Shown here piece after piece: positions 1-12,300 of a stretch of 64,000 nucleotides of DNA. The stretch is from assembly GCA_030867875.1 (NCBI GenBank), contig JAOWCC010000936.1:81687032-81751031 (forward strand), in the 5' to 3' direction. A model generated the notes under the pieces. The model saw only the letters and a list, made by a program, of their open reading frames with translations, made no database searches and was not told the DNA's origin. The translations under genes and the position numbers were made by a program. Position 1 is the stretch's first letter; every line of letters begins with the position of its first letter. Source of the DNA: Actinernus sp. WN-2022 (taxonomy: Eukaryota; Cnidaria; Anthozoa; Actiniaria; Actinernidae).

Positions 1-658
1 CAGCGTGGCTTTATTCTGTCACACTACAAATTAAGATATATTATAAAACTGGGTTGATTCTATTCCGAGGATTTGGTGACAAATGAATTCTAAACTAATA
101 TATTTGACTTGCACCTGTTTTTTCTAAAAAATTAATGAGACCTTTCTCTATGAAACGCCGCCAAGTTACAAAGATCTCAACGGCTTTCTTCAGTATCGCG
201 TATGCGCACATCAAATAGGTTAAGTACGGCCTAAGCTTACTACTTTGAATGTGTATTCACAAACTTATTGTAGGGTTTGTCTAGCTAGCCTCAGAGGATC
301 CAGCTGTATGAAAATCGTTGAAGTTATTTCCTTATCAGTACATTTTATGATATTATAACTTACACCGATATATTTATAAAATTAAAATTTACAAGAGAGA
401 CTATATACTTTTGTAACGCTTCCGTTCCATTTTAATGCTATTTCCGACGTAATCGATAGAAGCTAATTCAATGTCTCAAGCACGTTTGTTTTGAATGATC
501 ACAGAAACCTCGAGATTTCAAAACTGTTGGCTTGCATTGCTGATAGAACACGAAAGTTGCCTTAGGTACTGTGTTTATATTATTAACTGAAAATAGACGC
601 AATTGCATGCATTAATGCCTCCTATAGACACTATTCCAAAATGGCGAATCTTGTACGA
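1..658. other. AT-rich non-coding DNA
   Basis: No gene, RNA or clear repeat structure was recognised in this stretch. Confidence 0.5.
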
Positions 659-786
659 AGAGTACAGAGTTGAATACTACCATGTTAAAGAGTACAGAGA
701 GCAGTATATAACAGTTGAATACTACCATGTTAAAGAGTACAGAGAACAGTTTATAACAGTCAGAATACTACCATGTTAAAGAGTAT
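659..786 (+). repeat. Short tandem repeat, ~45-bp period
   Basis: GAATACTACCATGTTAAAG recurs at 672, 717 and 763 with AGAGTACAGAG spacers, giving three imperfect copies. Confidence 0.8.
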
Positions 787-930
787 GTCAAGATTAGTGA
801 TACTCTGAATTATAATTAGTGGTGATAGCATCATGGTACTAAGTTATTGCATGATATTTCAATATATAGAGTTTTGTATGGGTTTGAGCCAGTTTTTCCT
901 AACTAGCCTGATTTTCCCTGTATTTAAATA

Positions 931-1118
931 CAGTGAAACCTATCTGTGAGACCACCTCTCGTAGGCGACCACCTCTCTTTAGCGACCACTTACCAAAAGC
1001 CTGTTTTGTCTCGCAGCCGTCAAATCACTGCATTTAATACCTCTCGTTAAGCGCCCACCTCTCGTAAGCGACCACTTTTCCAGGTCCCAAGGGTGGTCGC
1101 TTACGGGAGGTTCAACTG
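931..1118. mobile_element. Mariner-like MITE with TA target duplication
   Basis: Ends CAGTGAAACCT and AGGTTCAACTG are inverted and sit between TA dinucleotides (929-930, 1119-1120). The interior repeats CTCGTAAGCGACCACC in both orientations. Degenerate relatives with GCGACCAC motifs lie near 17503-17760. No transposase. Confidence 0.65.
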
Positions 1119-1267
1119 TAATAGTACCAGTAACTTTGTAGCTGAATAAAAGAACAATTAACACCCCAAATTGTTCAGTATTACTTACTATATTATGCAA
1201 ATTAGAATAGGTCTATTAAGCAAACAGCATTCATTTGAAAAACTGCTAAAGTCCAGGGTCCGGTTAT

Positions 1268-1598
1268 TCGAAGCAAGGGTACGTAAGCGCTATCCCGGGT
1301 ATAAATCGCTAACCCGAGGGTAAACTGTACAGATTTAGCGCTATCCTAGGGTTAAATAACCACTAACCCGAGGGTCAACTGTACAGATTTAGCGCTATCC
1401 TAGGGTTAAATAACCACTAACCCGAGGGTAAACTGTACAGATTTAGCGCTATCCTAGGGTTAAATAACCACTAACCCGAGGGTAAACTGTACAGATTTAG
1501 CGCTATTCTAGGGTTAAATAACCACTAACCCGAGGGTAAACTGTACAGATTACCATTACAGATATAGCGCCATCCTAGGGATAAGATTACCCTTGCTT
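1268..1598. repeat. Element with 54-bp tandem repeat core
   Basis: GAAGCAAGGGTA at 1268 is mirrored by TACCCTTGCTTC ending at 1598. Between them about five copies of a 54-bp unit (CTATCCTAGGGTTAAATAAC plus CACTAACCCGAGGG) run at exact 54-bp spacing from 1321. The unit is itself partly palindromic. Confidence 0.75.
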
Positions 1599-1610
1599 CG
1601 CCCTTGTCAA

Positions 1611-1708
1611 ATGTGAATTTCAGTGTTGCTTCCGTGCGGCAAACTGGAAGCATTTGTTGCGGAAATACTGCGCGGGCAAACATTTTGGGAAACACTGAAA
1701 TTCACAAA
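1611..1708. repeat. Small palindromic foldback
   Basis: GTGAATTTCAGTGTT (1613-1627) and AACACTGAAATTCAC (1691-1705) form an inverted pair with a ~63-bp loop, the form of a very short MITE. Confidence 0.65.
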
Positions 1709-2297
1709 TGTTTACCCAACAATGTTCCATCGTTTGTCCCGACCTTATTATGAAGGAAAATGGCCAGAACAACCACATAAAAACAAGATTTCAAGCACGT
1801 TTCGACAGGTTCTCTATATGCATTGGAAAACACTTTACCATATCTATTAGCGTCACTTTCCTCTTCCTAGCTGAATTGACTGCGTTCTTTTCCTATTTTA
1901 TTAGAGCCCATTACTCGTGTATAAACAACTCTATAGAAACACACAAAAGCTGAGTATTTTCTATTCCTTACATGCGAAACTCGTAGCACATAAAATTAAG
2001 TACCATTAACGCCGGGCACATAGTACTGAACTGGCCAGACAAACGCTGCACTCACCCACAAACATAAATCACACACCTCCTCACTCAGATTAAACAGAAG
2101 TGAAACTGACCTATTCAAGTTTGTGCGGCTACAGAATAAATGGCCCAAAATCCAAGATTTATTAGCAGCCACCGTCGCATGCAGGCAGACGAGACAAATG
2201 CTTTGTCTAAGCTTTTCACAAAATATTTATTAATAGTTGGTTTCTTTTTCTGCCCGCAGCGCTCGCCGCAAGTTTTATCTCCTGCTACGGTCCTGAC
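1709..2297. other. Non-coding DNA, nothing recognised
   Basis: Short open frames here lack codon bias or known motifs. I see no gene. Confidence 0.45.
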
Positions 2298-2838
2298 TCA
2301 AGGGCACCCAACGAGTACTTTTTGAAATTCGTTTGAAACCAGTTGTCTGCAGCTTATCTAGCCATTTTAAGGCGCCTACTATGTCTTTTGACGTAATCTA
2401 GAAAGCTATTAGCTATTCGGATTTTCTAGGTGGAAATCGCGTCTACCGAAAATACTATGGCAAGATATTCCCGGCCTACGAATTTGTTAGTAGTCTAGAA
2501 CAGAAACAAGAATTTTCTAGCCCAAGTAACTTCATGTTGCAAAGTTTTGTGGTGGTACGATTTTTTTAGGGATTCTTTTTTCCTTTAGGCAATTCTTAGG
2601 GAATGAAAATGTGTTGTTCTGACTCTATTGATCAGACGAATTGGGATGTACGAATATTTTAGGGGAAACTTTTAGTCTCCCTTTTCTAATATAATTTTCT
2701 AGGGATTGAAAACAAATTTTCTAGCCAGTATTTCAGAAAACAATTTTCTAGAGACAATTTTTTCAAATCCGAAAGTTTTAGGCTAACTTACTCTCCCGAA
2801 CAGCTTTTTAACCGAAAACTTCGTTGGGTGCCCTTGCT
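2298..2838. mobile_element. Non-autonomous element with CAAGGGCACCCAACGA ends
   Basis: CAAGGGCACCCAACGA (about 2299-2314) is mirrored by TCGTTGGGTGCCCTTG (about 2820-2835). The interior has many TTTTCTAG/CTAGAAAA motifs and no protein. Target duplication not resolved. Confidence 0.6.
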
Positions 2839-3585
2839 GACTAAGCCTTATTACAGAGATGTTGAAAGAGATGAATGCTATTTTTAACTCGTGACAAATT
2901 CAACCAAAGGTGCAGTCATTTATCGTTTCGGTGCCATGTTCCTTACCGATAAAATCTCATTTATTTTGAGTAATCTGATCCTAAATCCTTGCCAGACAAT
3001 TGAGTTACGCTTAATTCTAGCAAATTTTAAAAATGAAAATGTTGTGTCGTCGATCGTTCAACCCCCTCACTGCATGATACCAAAAATATTAGGAATTAGC
3101 CTTTATTTTATCTATTTTGATATTTTGTTTTTGCTGGTGTGTTAGTGTTTGCATTCAAGAAAATTGAAATTAATAAAAGGAACATTCCCAGTCTGCCAGA
3201 TTAATTTTATAAATAAGGCCACAAATGTTCTAGGTTCTCTCCTTTCTTTCCGTACTCTAATCGCCACGTAAATATCCACAAAGCTGGATCAACGTCAAAA
3301 ATTTATCATGGAATAATTTCTGCTCTGTAGAATCAGGTTTGTGTCTAACTAATGGCTGATTAATTTTAGTATCTGCCAGACGATGAGATGTTGATATAAA
3401 GGTCTTTTTTTTAATCAGTGAATTGTTCAGCAAAAATGAAATTGCTATGACATGATCTACAGGAAACAGCTTTATGGGAGATCTAGTTTAGACGGCTGAT
3501 TTAGAGTTTTGATGACATCATGATGACGCGTCGCTAGAAGCCTGATGTCACGGGTCGAGCGCTGACGGGAAACAAAAACTTAAAT
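2839..3585. other. Non-coding DNA with a dispersed repeat
   Basis: No gene seen. About 3246-3370 is a diverged direct copy of about 5252-5370 (shared TCCGTACTCTAATCGCC, TGGATCAACG, GTAGAATCAGG and TGTCTAACT blocks in the same order). Confidence 0.5.
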
Positions 3586-3867
3586 CATAGTTAATAGAGT
3601 GGAATGGTTAGGAAACCCAGCGACCTTCTTTGTTATAGGTCTTTGTTAGCTTTTTTCAACCTTGAACGTGCACAAAAGACAATAGAAATTCCAACATGTT
3701 AATCATTCAGCCAATAGAAACGTGTGAGTTCAGTCGTTCAGGGAACGCTAATGAACTATAACCGTGCACAATCTTTTGTCTTACCCCTTCCAACATAAAT
3801 CGCAGCGCCTTTGTTAGCCCCTTTGAAGTTTGCCGGGTTTCCTAACCATTCCACTCTATTAACTATG
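3586..3867. mobile_element. MITE with perfect 33-bp inverted ends
   Basis: 3586-3618 and 3835-3867 are exact 33-bp inverted repeats beginning CATAGTTAATAGAGTGG. Both flanks carry CTTAAAT (3579-3585 and 3868-3874), a 7-bp target duplication (possibly 8 with one mismatch). The interior has a second inverted pair around GTGCACAA. Confidence 0.85.
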
Positions 3868-3874
3868 CTTAAAT

Positions 3875-4377
3875 GAAAAATGATTTTGACAAATCATGAT
3901 TAATTTTGATTATTATCGTTTTCGTTGAATTGCGACCCTGAAAGTTCCAAGTTTCGTTGGAAAAATGCATTTCGCCATTTCATTAAACGGTCTGGGTGGA
4001 CCTGAACCTGGTAGTCAGACTGATGGTGGTAGTAGCTTTGTCAGTATTGACGCTTTTCAACGAAAATAGTAATATTTAATTAAATATTATTATAAGTCAC
4101 TGAATAAGTCGGCTAGTACTATCCCGTTTGGACGTGACGTCATCGCCGCCATGTTCGATACCGTTGAACTGCTTTTGTTATATCAACATGGCCGGCATGG
4201 TCGCTACGACTTTGTCATTTGAATCTCTTGGTCAAGGGATTGGTTGCAAACCAGCAATTAAAATATTAAGAATAATAAAGAATATACAATTTGTCATCCC
4301 ACTTTTGGTCATTAGCCAATCACAAGTCAGATCTACTGTCCGATACAATTACTCACCTCAGTATCGGTGCCGGAATA
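3875..4377. other. Non-coding DNA, possible promoter-like segment
   Basis: Contains a TGACGTCA (CRE-like) site near 4136 followed by GCCGCCATG and a short open frame without recognisable product. I see no supported gene. Confidence 0.3.
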
Positions 4378-4500
4378 GCAAAGGATATTCACCTCCGAAG
4401 TAGCCAATCAGAGCGCGCGAAAAGTGATATTCACTGGTGTGGTATATACTAACAAAGGATATTCACCTCCGAAGTAGCCAATCAGAGCGCGTGTGGTATA
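4378..4500 (+). repeat. Duplicated AAGGATATTCACCTCC block
   Basis: A block starting AAGGATATTCACCTCCGAAG and ending CCAATCAGAGCGCG occurs at 4381 and again at 4455, 74 bp apart. Each has a CCAAT box. Looks like a partial duplication of a dispersed repeat. Confidence 0.65.
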
Positions 4501-4774
4501 GAGAATTGACCGCCTTTCGCAGGAAAACCAAGACAGTGTCTTCATATCGCATATTATAGTATATGGTGTTCTACGACATCACGGACAGTTTAAAGTAAAA
4601 GAACATTTAGATTGTTATGAAGTTTAGAATATTAAAGCAAAACTGAAATAAATGAGTGTTTAAAAACGAAGATTCTAGAAAAGAGTGAAATTGCTAGTGA
4701 GTTTCCCGCCACGCGCGTGTGACGACGGAGCCGCTAAATGGTTTACTTCACGTAACCAAAATAAACTCCTCAAA

Positions 4775-5134
4775 ATGGAGAAGGAATTACCGTCATTTTC
4801 GGTAGATTTTTATTTCGAAAATACAGAAAATGAGCCACAAAAGAAAATGATAAAACCTATGTCAGATGGCGAGCTGTTAAAGAATATTGAAGCTCAAAAA
4901 AACGTCAACATGGGCGTGGCTGCCTATAGGGTTAGGGTGGCGCGCACGGATCCACTTTTCAATCCCAGGAGATTGATTTCAGATACCTGCATGTGGAAAA
5001 TAAACAAGATGTTTCCATACATCATCAATTTTACTTTTGGACTGGTTTTAAAATATCTTTACCTCAGCAACATCAAAAGGTCGAGAATTTGCTCAAATCG
5101 CTGGAAAATGAATCTCCGAGAGTTTAGAATTTAA
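4775..5134 (+). pseudogene. Fragmentary ORF with possible recombinase-like N-terminus
   Basis: From ATG 4775 the frame gives MEKELPSFSVDFYF... with MSDGELLKNIEAQKNVN at ~29-45. That local pattern (S-D-x-E-L, then E-x-x-K-N-x-N) recalls the start of ZMYM/Crypton-type tyrosine-recombinase proteins. After that the sequence loses any resemblance and becomes hydrophobic. It may be the first exon of a decayed mobile-element gene, or chance. The frame stays open upstream to 4685. Confidence 0.25.
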
Positions 5135-5950
5135 AAGTTAGATCCCCTTTCCAAACATGATGGCAACGCCTCTGGTAAACACAAGCAGATCAACAATATT
5201 TACACTTCGCACCTGGGAAACTGATCATTTGTAGTGACGTGGACTTCCTTGTTTTCCGTACTCTAATCGCCGGTTCACAAAGTTGGATCAACGCCAATAA
5301 TTTCTCATGGACTTCTAGAAATAGTGTCTAGCCGGCTGTGTAGAATCAGGGTTGCGTCTAACTGATGGGTGATAATATCTCGTGACAAGGTATTTTGTCT
5401 ATTGGTTTTATCGGTTCAGTATGCAACAAAAGGAAACTAAAACATTTCCGGACATGATAGTCCAAGGCGAACATATGACTACCACTGAGATTGAAAAGTG
5501 TTTTAATTATCTGTAAATATCAATCATTTAGATACTGAGTAAGCTTTTATCAGGTTAGGGTCCTAATAGCACTCCTTTTTTCTCAAGAAAGCAGCGTTGT
5601 AATCAGTCTTCTTTATTTTTTCTGTATTGAAAGTAAAAGACTTGCGATGCCAACCGAACTCTGGCCAAGGTGTTAAATTACAAATATGCTTCGAATTCGA
5701 TCGGAGCAATCATAGATTTTTAGTGTTTTGTGTGTTATATACCGCATCACCAGGAGCTGACGGATGGCTGGCCGAGAGCCCAATCCCTGGGCGAGGTTAG
5801 CACTTCATTCATTGCTGACCGCTTGGACTGAAACGTCTTCGTTCTCTCTCTACGCATACAAAGCTTAATATTCAAACTTGGTGCACAGAATCCAAGCAGG
5901 TGATTGGCTAATGACTGAGTTTTCTTGATGGCCACAGCACGCTGTATATT
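5135..5950. other. Non-coding DNA
   Basis: Apart from the dispersed copy at about 5252-5370 (see 3246-3370), nothing was recognised. Confidence 0.45.
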
Positions 5951-5969
5951 ACAGTGCGACTACTGTAAC

Positions 5970-6115
5970 CTTAGACAACGAGAACCAATCACAGGGCCAC
6001 TTAGACAACGAGAACCAATCACAGGGCTACTTAGACAACGAGAACCAATCACAGGGCTACTTAGACAACGAGAACCAATCACAGGGCTACTTAGACAACG
6101 AGAACTAAACACATT
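5970..6115 (-). repeat. Five 30-bp units in inverted orientation
   Basis: TTAGACAACGAGAACCAATC plus ACAGGGC(C/T)AC repeats at exact 30-bp spacing, the reverse complement of the B unit in the main array. Each unit contains CCAAT. Confidence 0.85.
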
Positions 6116-6137
6116 GCAAAACGAAAACAAAGCATCC

Positions 6138-6250
6138 AAACTTACGGTTACTTGAGCCAATCAGTGTCGAGTACAAGACAATAGCATTTCAACTTACGGT
6201 TACTTGAGCCAATCAGTGTCGAGTACAAGACAATAGCATTTCAACTTGCT
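6138..6250 (+). repeat. 52-bp tandem duplication in the foldback centre
   Basis: AACTTACGGTTACTTGAGCC...GACAATAGCATTTC is present twice back to back, each with a CCAATCA box, then a third partial start (AACTTGCTTGAG). Confidence 0.8.
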
Positions 6251-6365
6251 TGAGCTTCGATCCAGTAAAAGGCGAATTTGGTGGACCAGATCTGAAGTCA
6301 AGTCTTTGGAATGAAGAAAAACGCATGGATATGCTAATATTTGTAAGTTGAAATTATTTATTTTC

Positions 6366-9300
6366 GTTTTGCAATGTGTTTAGTTCTCGTTGTCTAAGTG
6401 GCCCTGGTTTCAGTAGTCACACTGTAGTTGCAATGTGTTTAGTTCTCGTTGTCTAAGTGGCCCTGGTTTCAGTAGTCACACTGTAGTTGCAATGTGTTTA
6501 GTTCTCGTTGTCTAAGTGGCCCTGGTTTCAGTAGTCACACTGTAGTTGTAATGTGTTTAGTTCTCGTTGTCTAAGTGGCCCTGGTTTCAGTAGTCACACT
6601 GTAGTTGCAATGTGTTTAGTTCTCGTTGTCTAAGTGGCCCTGTGATTAGTTCTCGTTGTCTAAGTGGCCCTGGTTTCAGTAGTCACACTGTAGTTGTAAT
6701 GTGTTTAGTTCTCGTTGTCTAAGTGGCCCTGGTTTCAGTAGTCACACTGTAGTTGCAATGTGTTTAGTTCTCGTTGTCTAAGTGGCCCTGTGATTAGTTC
6801 TCGTTGTCTAAGTGGCCCTGGTTTCAGTAGTCACACTGTAGTTGCAATGTGTTTAGTTCTCGTTGTCTAAGTGGCCCTGTGATTGGTTCTCGTTAATTGT
6901 CTAAGTGGCCCTGGTTTCAGTAGTCACACTGTAGTTGTAATGTGTTTAGTTCTCGTTGTCTAAGTGGCCCTGGTTTCAGTAGTCGCACTGTAGTTGTAAT
7001 GTGTTTAGTTCTCGTTGTCTAAGTGGCCCTGGTTACAGTAGTCGCACTGTAGTTGTAATGTGTTTAGTTCTCGTTGTCTAAGTGGCCCTGGTTTCAGTAG
7101 TCACACTGTAGTTGCAATGTGTTTAGTTCTCGTTGTCTAAGTGGCCCTGTGATTGGTTCTCGTTGTCTAAGTGGCCCTGGTTTCAGTAGTCACACTGTAG
7201 TTGTAATGTGTTTAGTTCTCGTTGTCTAAGTGGCCCTGGTTTCAGTAGTCACACTGTAGTTGCAATGTGTTTAGTTCTCGTTGTCTAAGTGGCCCTGTGA
7301 TTGGTTCTCGTTGTCTAAGTGGCCCTGGTTTCAGTAGTCACACTGTAGTTGTAATGTGTTTAGTTCTCGTTGTCTAAGTGGCCCTGGTTTCAGTAGTCAC
7401 ACTGTAGTTGCAATGTGTTTAGTTCTCGTTGTCTAAGTGGCCCTGTGATTAGTTCTCGTTGTCTAAGTGGCCCTGGTTTCAGTAGTCACACTGTAGTTGT
7501 AATGTGTTTAGTTCTCGTTGTCTAAGTGGCCCTGGTTTCAGTAGTCACACTGTAGTTGCAATGTGTTTAGTTCTCGTTGTCTAAGTGGCCCTGTGATTGG
7601 TTCTCGTTGTCTAAGTGGCCCTGGTTTCAGTAGTCACACTGTAGTTGTAATGTGTTTAGTTCTCGTTGTCTAAGTGGCCCTGGTTTCAGTAGTCGCACTG
7701 TAGTTGTAATGTGTTTAGTTCTCGTTGTCTAAGTGGCCCTGGTTACAGTAGTCGCACTGTAGTTGTAATGTGTTTAGTTCTCGGTGTCTAAGTGGCCCTG
7801 TGATTGGTTCTCGTTGTCTAAGTGGTCCTGGTTACAGTAGTCACGCTGTAGTTGTAATGTGTTTAGTTCTCGTTGTCTAAGTGGCCCTAGTTACAGTAGT
7901 CACACTGTAGTTGTAATGTGTTTAGTTCTCGTTGTCTAAGTGGCCCTAGTTACAGTAGTCACACTGTAGTTGTAATGTGTTTAGTTCTCGGTGTCTAAGT
8001 AGCCCTGTGATTGGTTCTCGTTGTCTAAGTGGCCCTGGTTACAGTAGTCACACTGTAGTTGTAATGTGTTTAGTTCTCGTTGTCTAAGTGGCCCTAGTTA
8101 CAGTAGTCACACTGTAGTTGTAATGTGTTTAGTTCTCGTTGTCTAAGTGGCCCTAGTTACAGTAGTCACACTGTAGTTGTAATGTGTTTAGTTCTCGTTG
8201 TCTAAGTGGCCCTAGTTACAGTAGTCACACTGTAGTTGTAATGTGTTTAGTTCTCGTTGTCTAAGTGGCCCTGTGATTGGTTCTCGTTGTCTAAGTGGTC
8301 CTGGTTACAGTAGTCACGCTGTAGTTGTAATGTGTTTAGTTCTCGTTGTCTAAGTGGTCCTGGTTACAGTAGTCACACTGTAGTTGTAATGTGTTTTGTT
8401 CTCGTTGTCTAAGTGGCCCTGTGATTGGTTCTCGTTGTCTAAGTGGCCCTGGTTACAGTAGTCACGCTGTAGTTGTAATGTGTTTAGTTCTCGTTGTCTA
8501 AGTGGCCCTAGTTACAGTAGTCACACTGTAGTTGTAATGTGTTTAGTTCTCGTTGTCTAAGTGGCCCTGTGATTGGTTCTCGTTGTCTAAGTGGTCCTGG
8601 TTACAGTAGTCACGCTGTAGTTGTAATGTGTTTAGTTCTCGTTGTCTAAGTGGCCCTAGTTACAGTAGTCACACTGTAGTTGTAATGTGTTTAGTTCTCG
8701 TTGTCTAAGTGGCCCTAGTTACAGTAGTCACACTGTAGTTGTAATGTGTTTAGTTCTCGTTGTCTAAGTGGCCCTGTGATTGGTTCTCGTTGTCTAAGTG
8801 GTCCTGGTTACAGTAGTCACGCTGTAGTTGTAATGTGTTTAGTTCTCGTTGTCTAAGTGGTCCTGGTTACAGTAGTCACACTGTAGTTGTAATGTGTTTA
8901 GTTCTCGTTGTCTAAGTGGCCCTAGTTACAGTAGTCACACTGTAGTTGTAATGTGTTTAGTTCTCGTTGTCTAAGTGGCCCTGTGATTGGTTCTCGTTGT
9001 CTAAGTGGTCCTGGTTACAGTAGTCACACTGTAGTTGTAATGTGTTTTGTTCTCGTTGTCTAAGTGGTCCTGTGATTGGTTCTCGTTGTCTAAGTGGCCC
9101 TGGTTTCAGTAGTCACACTGTAGTTGTAATGTGTTTAGTTCTCGTTGTCTAAGTGGCCCTGGTTTCAGTAGTCGCACTGTAGTTGTAATGTGTTTAGTTC
9201 TCGTTGTCTAAGTGGCCCTGGTTACAGTAGTCGCACTGTAGTTGTAATGTGTTTAGTTCTCGGTGTCTAAGTGGCCCTGTGATTGGTTCTCGTTGTCTAA

Positions 9301-12300
9301 GTGGTCCTGGTTACAGTAGTCACGCTGTAGTTGTAATGTGTTTAGTTCTCGTTTTCTAAGTGGCCCTAGTTACAGTAGTCACACTGTAGTTGTAATGTGT
9401 TTAGTTCTCGTTGTCTAAGTGGCCCTAGTTACAGTAGTCACACTGTAGTTGTAATGTGTTTAGTTCTCGGTGTCTAAGTAGCCCTGTGATTGGTTCTCGT
9501 TGTCTAAGTGGCCCTGGTTACAGTAGTCACACTGTAGTTGTAATGTGTTTAGTTCTCGTTGTCTAAGTGGCCCTAGTTACAGTAGTCACACTGTAGTTGT
9601 AATGTGTTTAGTTCTCGTTGTCTAAGTGGCCCTAGTTACAGTAGTCACACTGTAGTTGTAATGTGTTTAGTTCTCGTTGTCTAAGTGGCCCTGTGATTGG
9701 TTCTCGTTGTCTAAGTGGTCCTGGTTACAGTAGTCACGCTGTAGTTGTAATGTGTTTAGTTCTCGTTGTCTAAGTGGTCCTGGTTACAGTAGTCACACTG
9801 TAGTTGTAATGTGTTTTGTTCTCGTTGTCTAAGTGGCCCTGTGATTGGTTCTCGTTGTCTAAGTGGCCCTGGTTACAGTAGTCACGCTGTAGTTGTAATG
9901 TGTTTAGTTCTCGTTGTCTAAGTGGCCCTAGTTACAGTAGTCACACTGTAGTTGTAATGTGTTTAGTTCTCGTTGTCTAAGTGGCCCTGTGATTGGTTCT
10001 CGTTGTCTAAGTGGTCCTGGTTACAGTAGTCACGCTGTAGTTGTAATGTGTTTAGTTCTCGTTGTCTAAGTGGCCCTAGTTACAGTAGTCACACTGTAGT
10101 TGTAATGTGTTTAGTTCTCGTTGTCTAAGTGGCCCTAGTTACAGTAATCACACTGTAGTTGTAATGTGTTTAGTTCTCGTTGTCTAAGTGGCCCTGTGAT
10201 TGGTTCTCGTTGTCTAAGTGGTCCTGGTTACAGTAGTCACGCTGTAGTTGTAATGTGTTTAGTTCTCGTTGTCTAAGTGGTCCTGGTTACAGTAGTCACA
10301 CTGTAGTTGTAATGTGTTTAGTTCTCGTTGTCTAAGTGGCCCTAGTTACAGTAGTCACACTGTAGTTGTAATGTGTTTAGTTCTCGTTCTCTAAGTGGCC
10401 CTGTGATTGGTTCTCGTTGTCTAAGTGGTCCTGGTTACAGTAGTCACACTGTAGTTGTAATGTGTTTTGTTCTCGTTGTCTAAGTGGTCCTGTGATTGGT
10501 TCTCGTTGTCTAAGTAGCCCTGTGATTGGTTCTCGTTGTCTAAGTGGCCCTGGTTTCAGTAGTCACACTGTAGTTGTAATGTGTTTAGTTCTCGTTGTCT
10601 AAGTGGCCCTGGTTTCAGTAGTCACACTGTAGTTGCAATGTGTTTAGTTCTCGTTGTCTAAGTGGCCCTGTGATTGGTTCTCGTTGTCTAAGTGGCCCTG
10701 GTTTCAGTAGTCACACTGTAGTTGTAATGTGTTTAGTTCTCGTTGTCTAAGTGGCCCTGGTTTCAGTAGTCACACTGTAGTTGCAATGTGTTTAGTTCTC
10801 GTTGTCTAAGTGGCCCTGTGATTAGTTCTCGTTGTCTAAGTGGCCCTGGTTTCAGTAGTCACACTGTAGTTGTAATGTGTTTAGTTCTCGTTGTCTAAGT
10901 GGCCCTGGTTTCAGTAGTCACACTGTAGTTGCAATGTGTTTAGTTCTCGTTGTCTAAGTGGCCCTGTGATTGGTTCTCGTTGTCTAAGTGGCCCTGGTTT
11001 CAGTAGTCACACTGTAGTTGTAATGTGTTTAGTTCTCGTTGTCTAAGTGGCCCTGGTTTCAGTAGTCGCACTGTAGTTGTAATGTGTTTAGTTCTCGTTG
11101 TCTAAGTGGCCCTGGTTACAGTAGTCGCACTGTAGTTGTAATGTGTTTAGTTCTCGGTGTCTAAGTGGCCCTGTGATTGGTTCTCGTTGTCTAAGTGGTC
11201 CTGGTTACAGTAGTCACGCTGTAGTTGTAATGTGTTTAGTTCTCGTTGTCTAAGTGGCCCTAGTTACAGTAGTCACACTGTAGTTGTAATGTGTTTAGTT
11301 CTCGTTGTCTAAGTGGCCCTAGTTACAGTAGTCACACTGTAGTTGTAATGTGTTTAGTTCTCGGTGTCTAAGTAGCCCTGTGATTGGTTCTCGTTGTCTA
11401 AGTGGCCCTGGTTACAGTAGTCACACTGTAGTTGTAATGTGTTTAGTTCTCGTTGTCTAAGTGGCCCTAGTTACAGTAGTCACACTGTAGTTGTAATGTG
11501 TTTAGTTCTCGTTGTCTAAGTGGCCCTAGTTACAGTAGTCACACTGTAGTTGTAATGTGTTTAGTTCTCGTTGTCTAAGTGGCCCTAGTTACAGTAGTCA
11601 CACTGTAGTTGTAATGTGTTTAGTTCTCGTTGTCTAAGTGGCCCTGTGATTGGTTCTCGTTGTCTAAGTGGTCCTGGTTACAGTAGTCACGCTGTAGTTG
11701 TAATGTGTTTAGTTCTCGTTGTCTAAGTGGTCCTGGTTACAGTAGTCACACTGTAGTTGTAATGTGTTTTGTTCTCGTTGTCTAAGTGGCCCTGTGATTG
11801 GTTCTCGTTGTCTAAGTGGCCCTGGTTACAGTAGTCACGCTGTAGTTGTAATGTGTTTAGTTCTCGTTGTCTAAGTGGCCCTAGTTACAGTAGTCACACT
11901 GTAGTTGTAATGTGTTTAGTTCTCGTTGTCTAAGTGGCCCTGTGATTGGTTCTCGTTGTCTAAGTGGTCCTGGTTACAGTAGTCACGCTGTAGTTGTAAT
12001 GTGTTTAGTTCTCGTTGTCTAAGTGGCCCTAGTTACAGTAGTCACACTGTAGTTGTAATGTGTTTAGTTCTCGTTGTCTAAGTGGCCCTAGTTACAGTAG
12101 TCACACTGTAGTTGTAATGTGTTTAGTTCTCGTTGTCTAAGTGGCCTGTGATTGGTTCTCGTTGTCTAAGTGGTCCTGGTTACAGTAGTCACGCTGTAGT
12201 TGTAATGTGTTTAGTTCTCGTTGTCTAAGTGGTCCTGGTTACAGTAGTCACACTGTAGTTGTAATGTGTTTAGTTCTCGTTGTCTAAGTGGCCCTAGTTA

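Noticed and set aside
1268..1598. Interstitial telomere repeat suggested by CCTAGGGTTA
   Set aside because: The motif is TTAGGG-like only once per 54-bp unit and is part of a longer, non-telomeric repeat.
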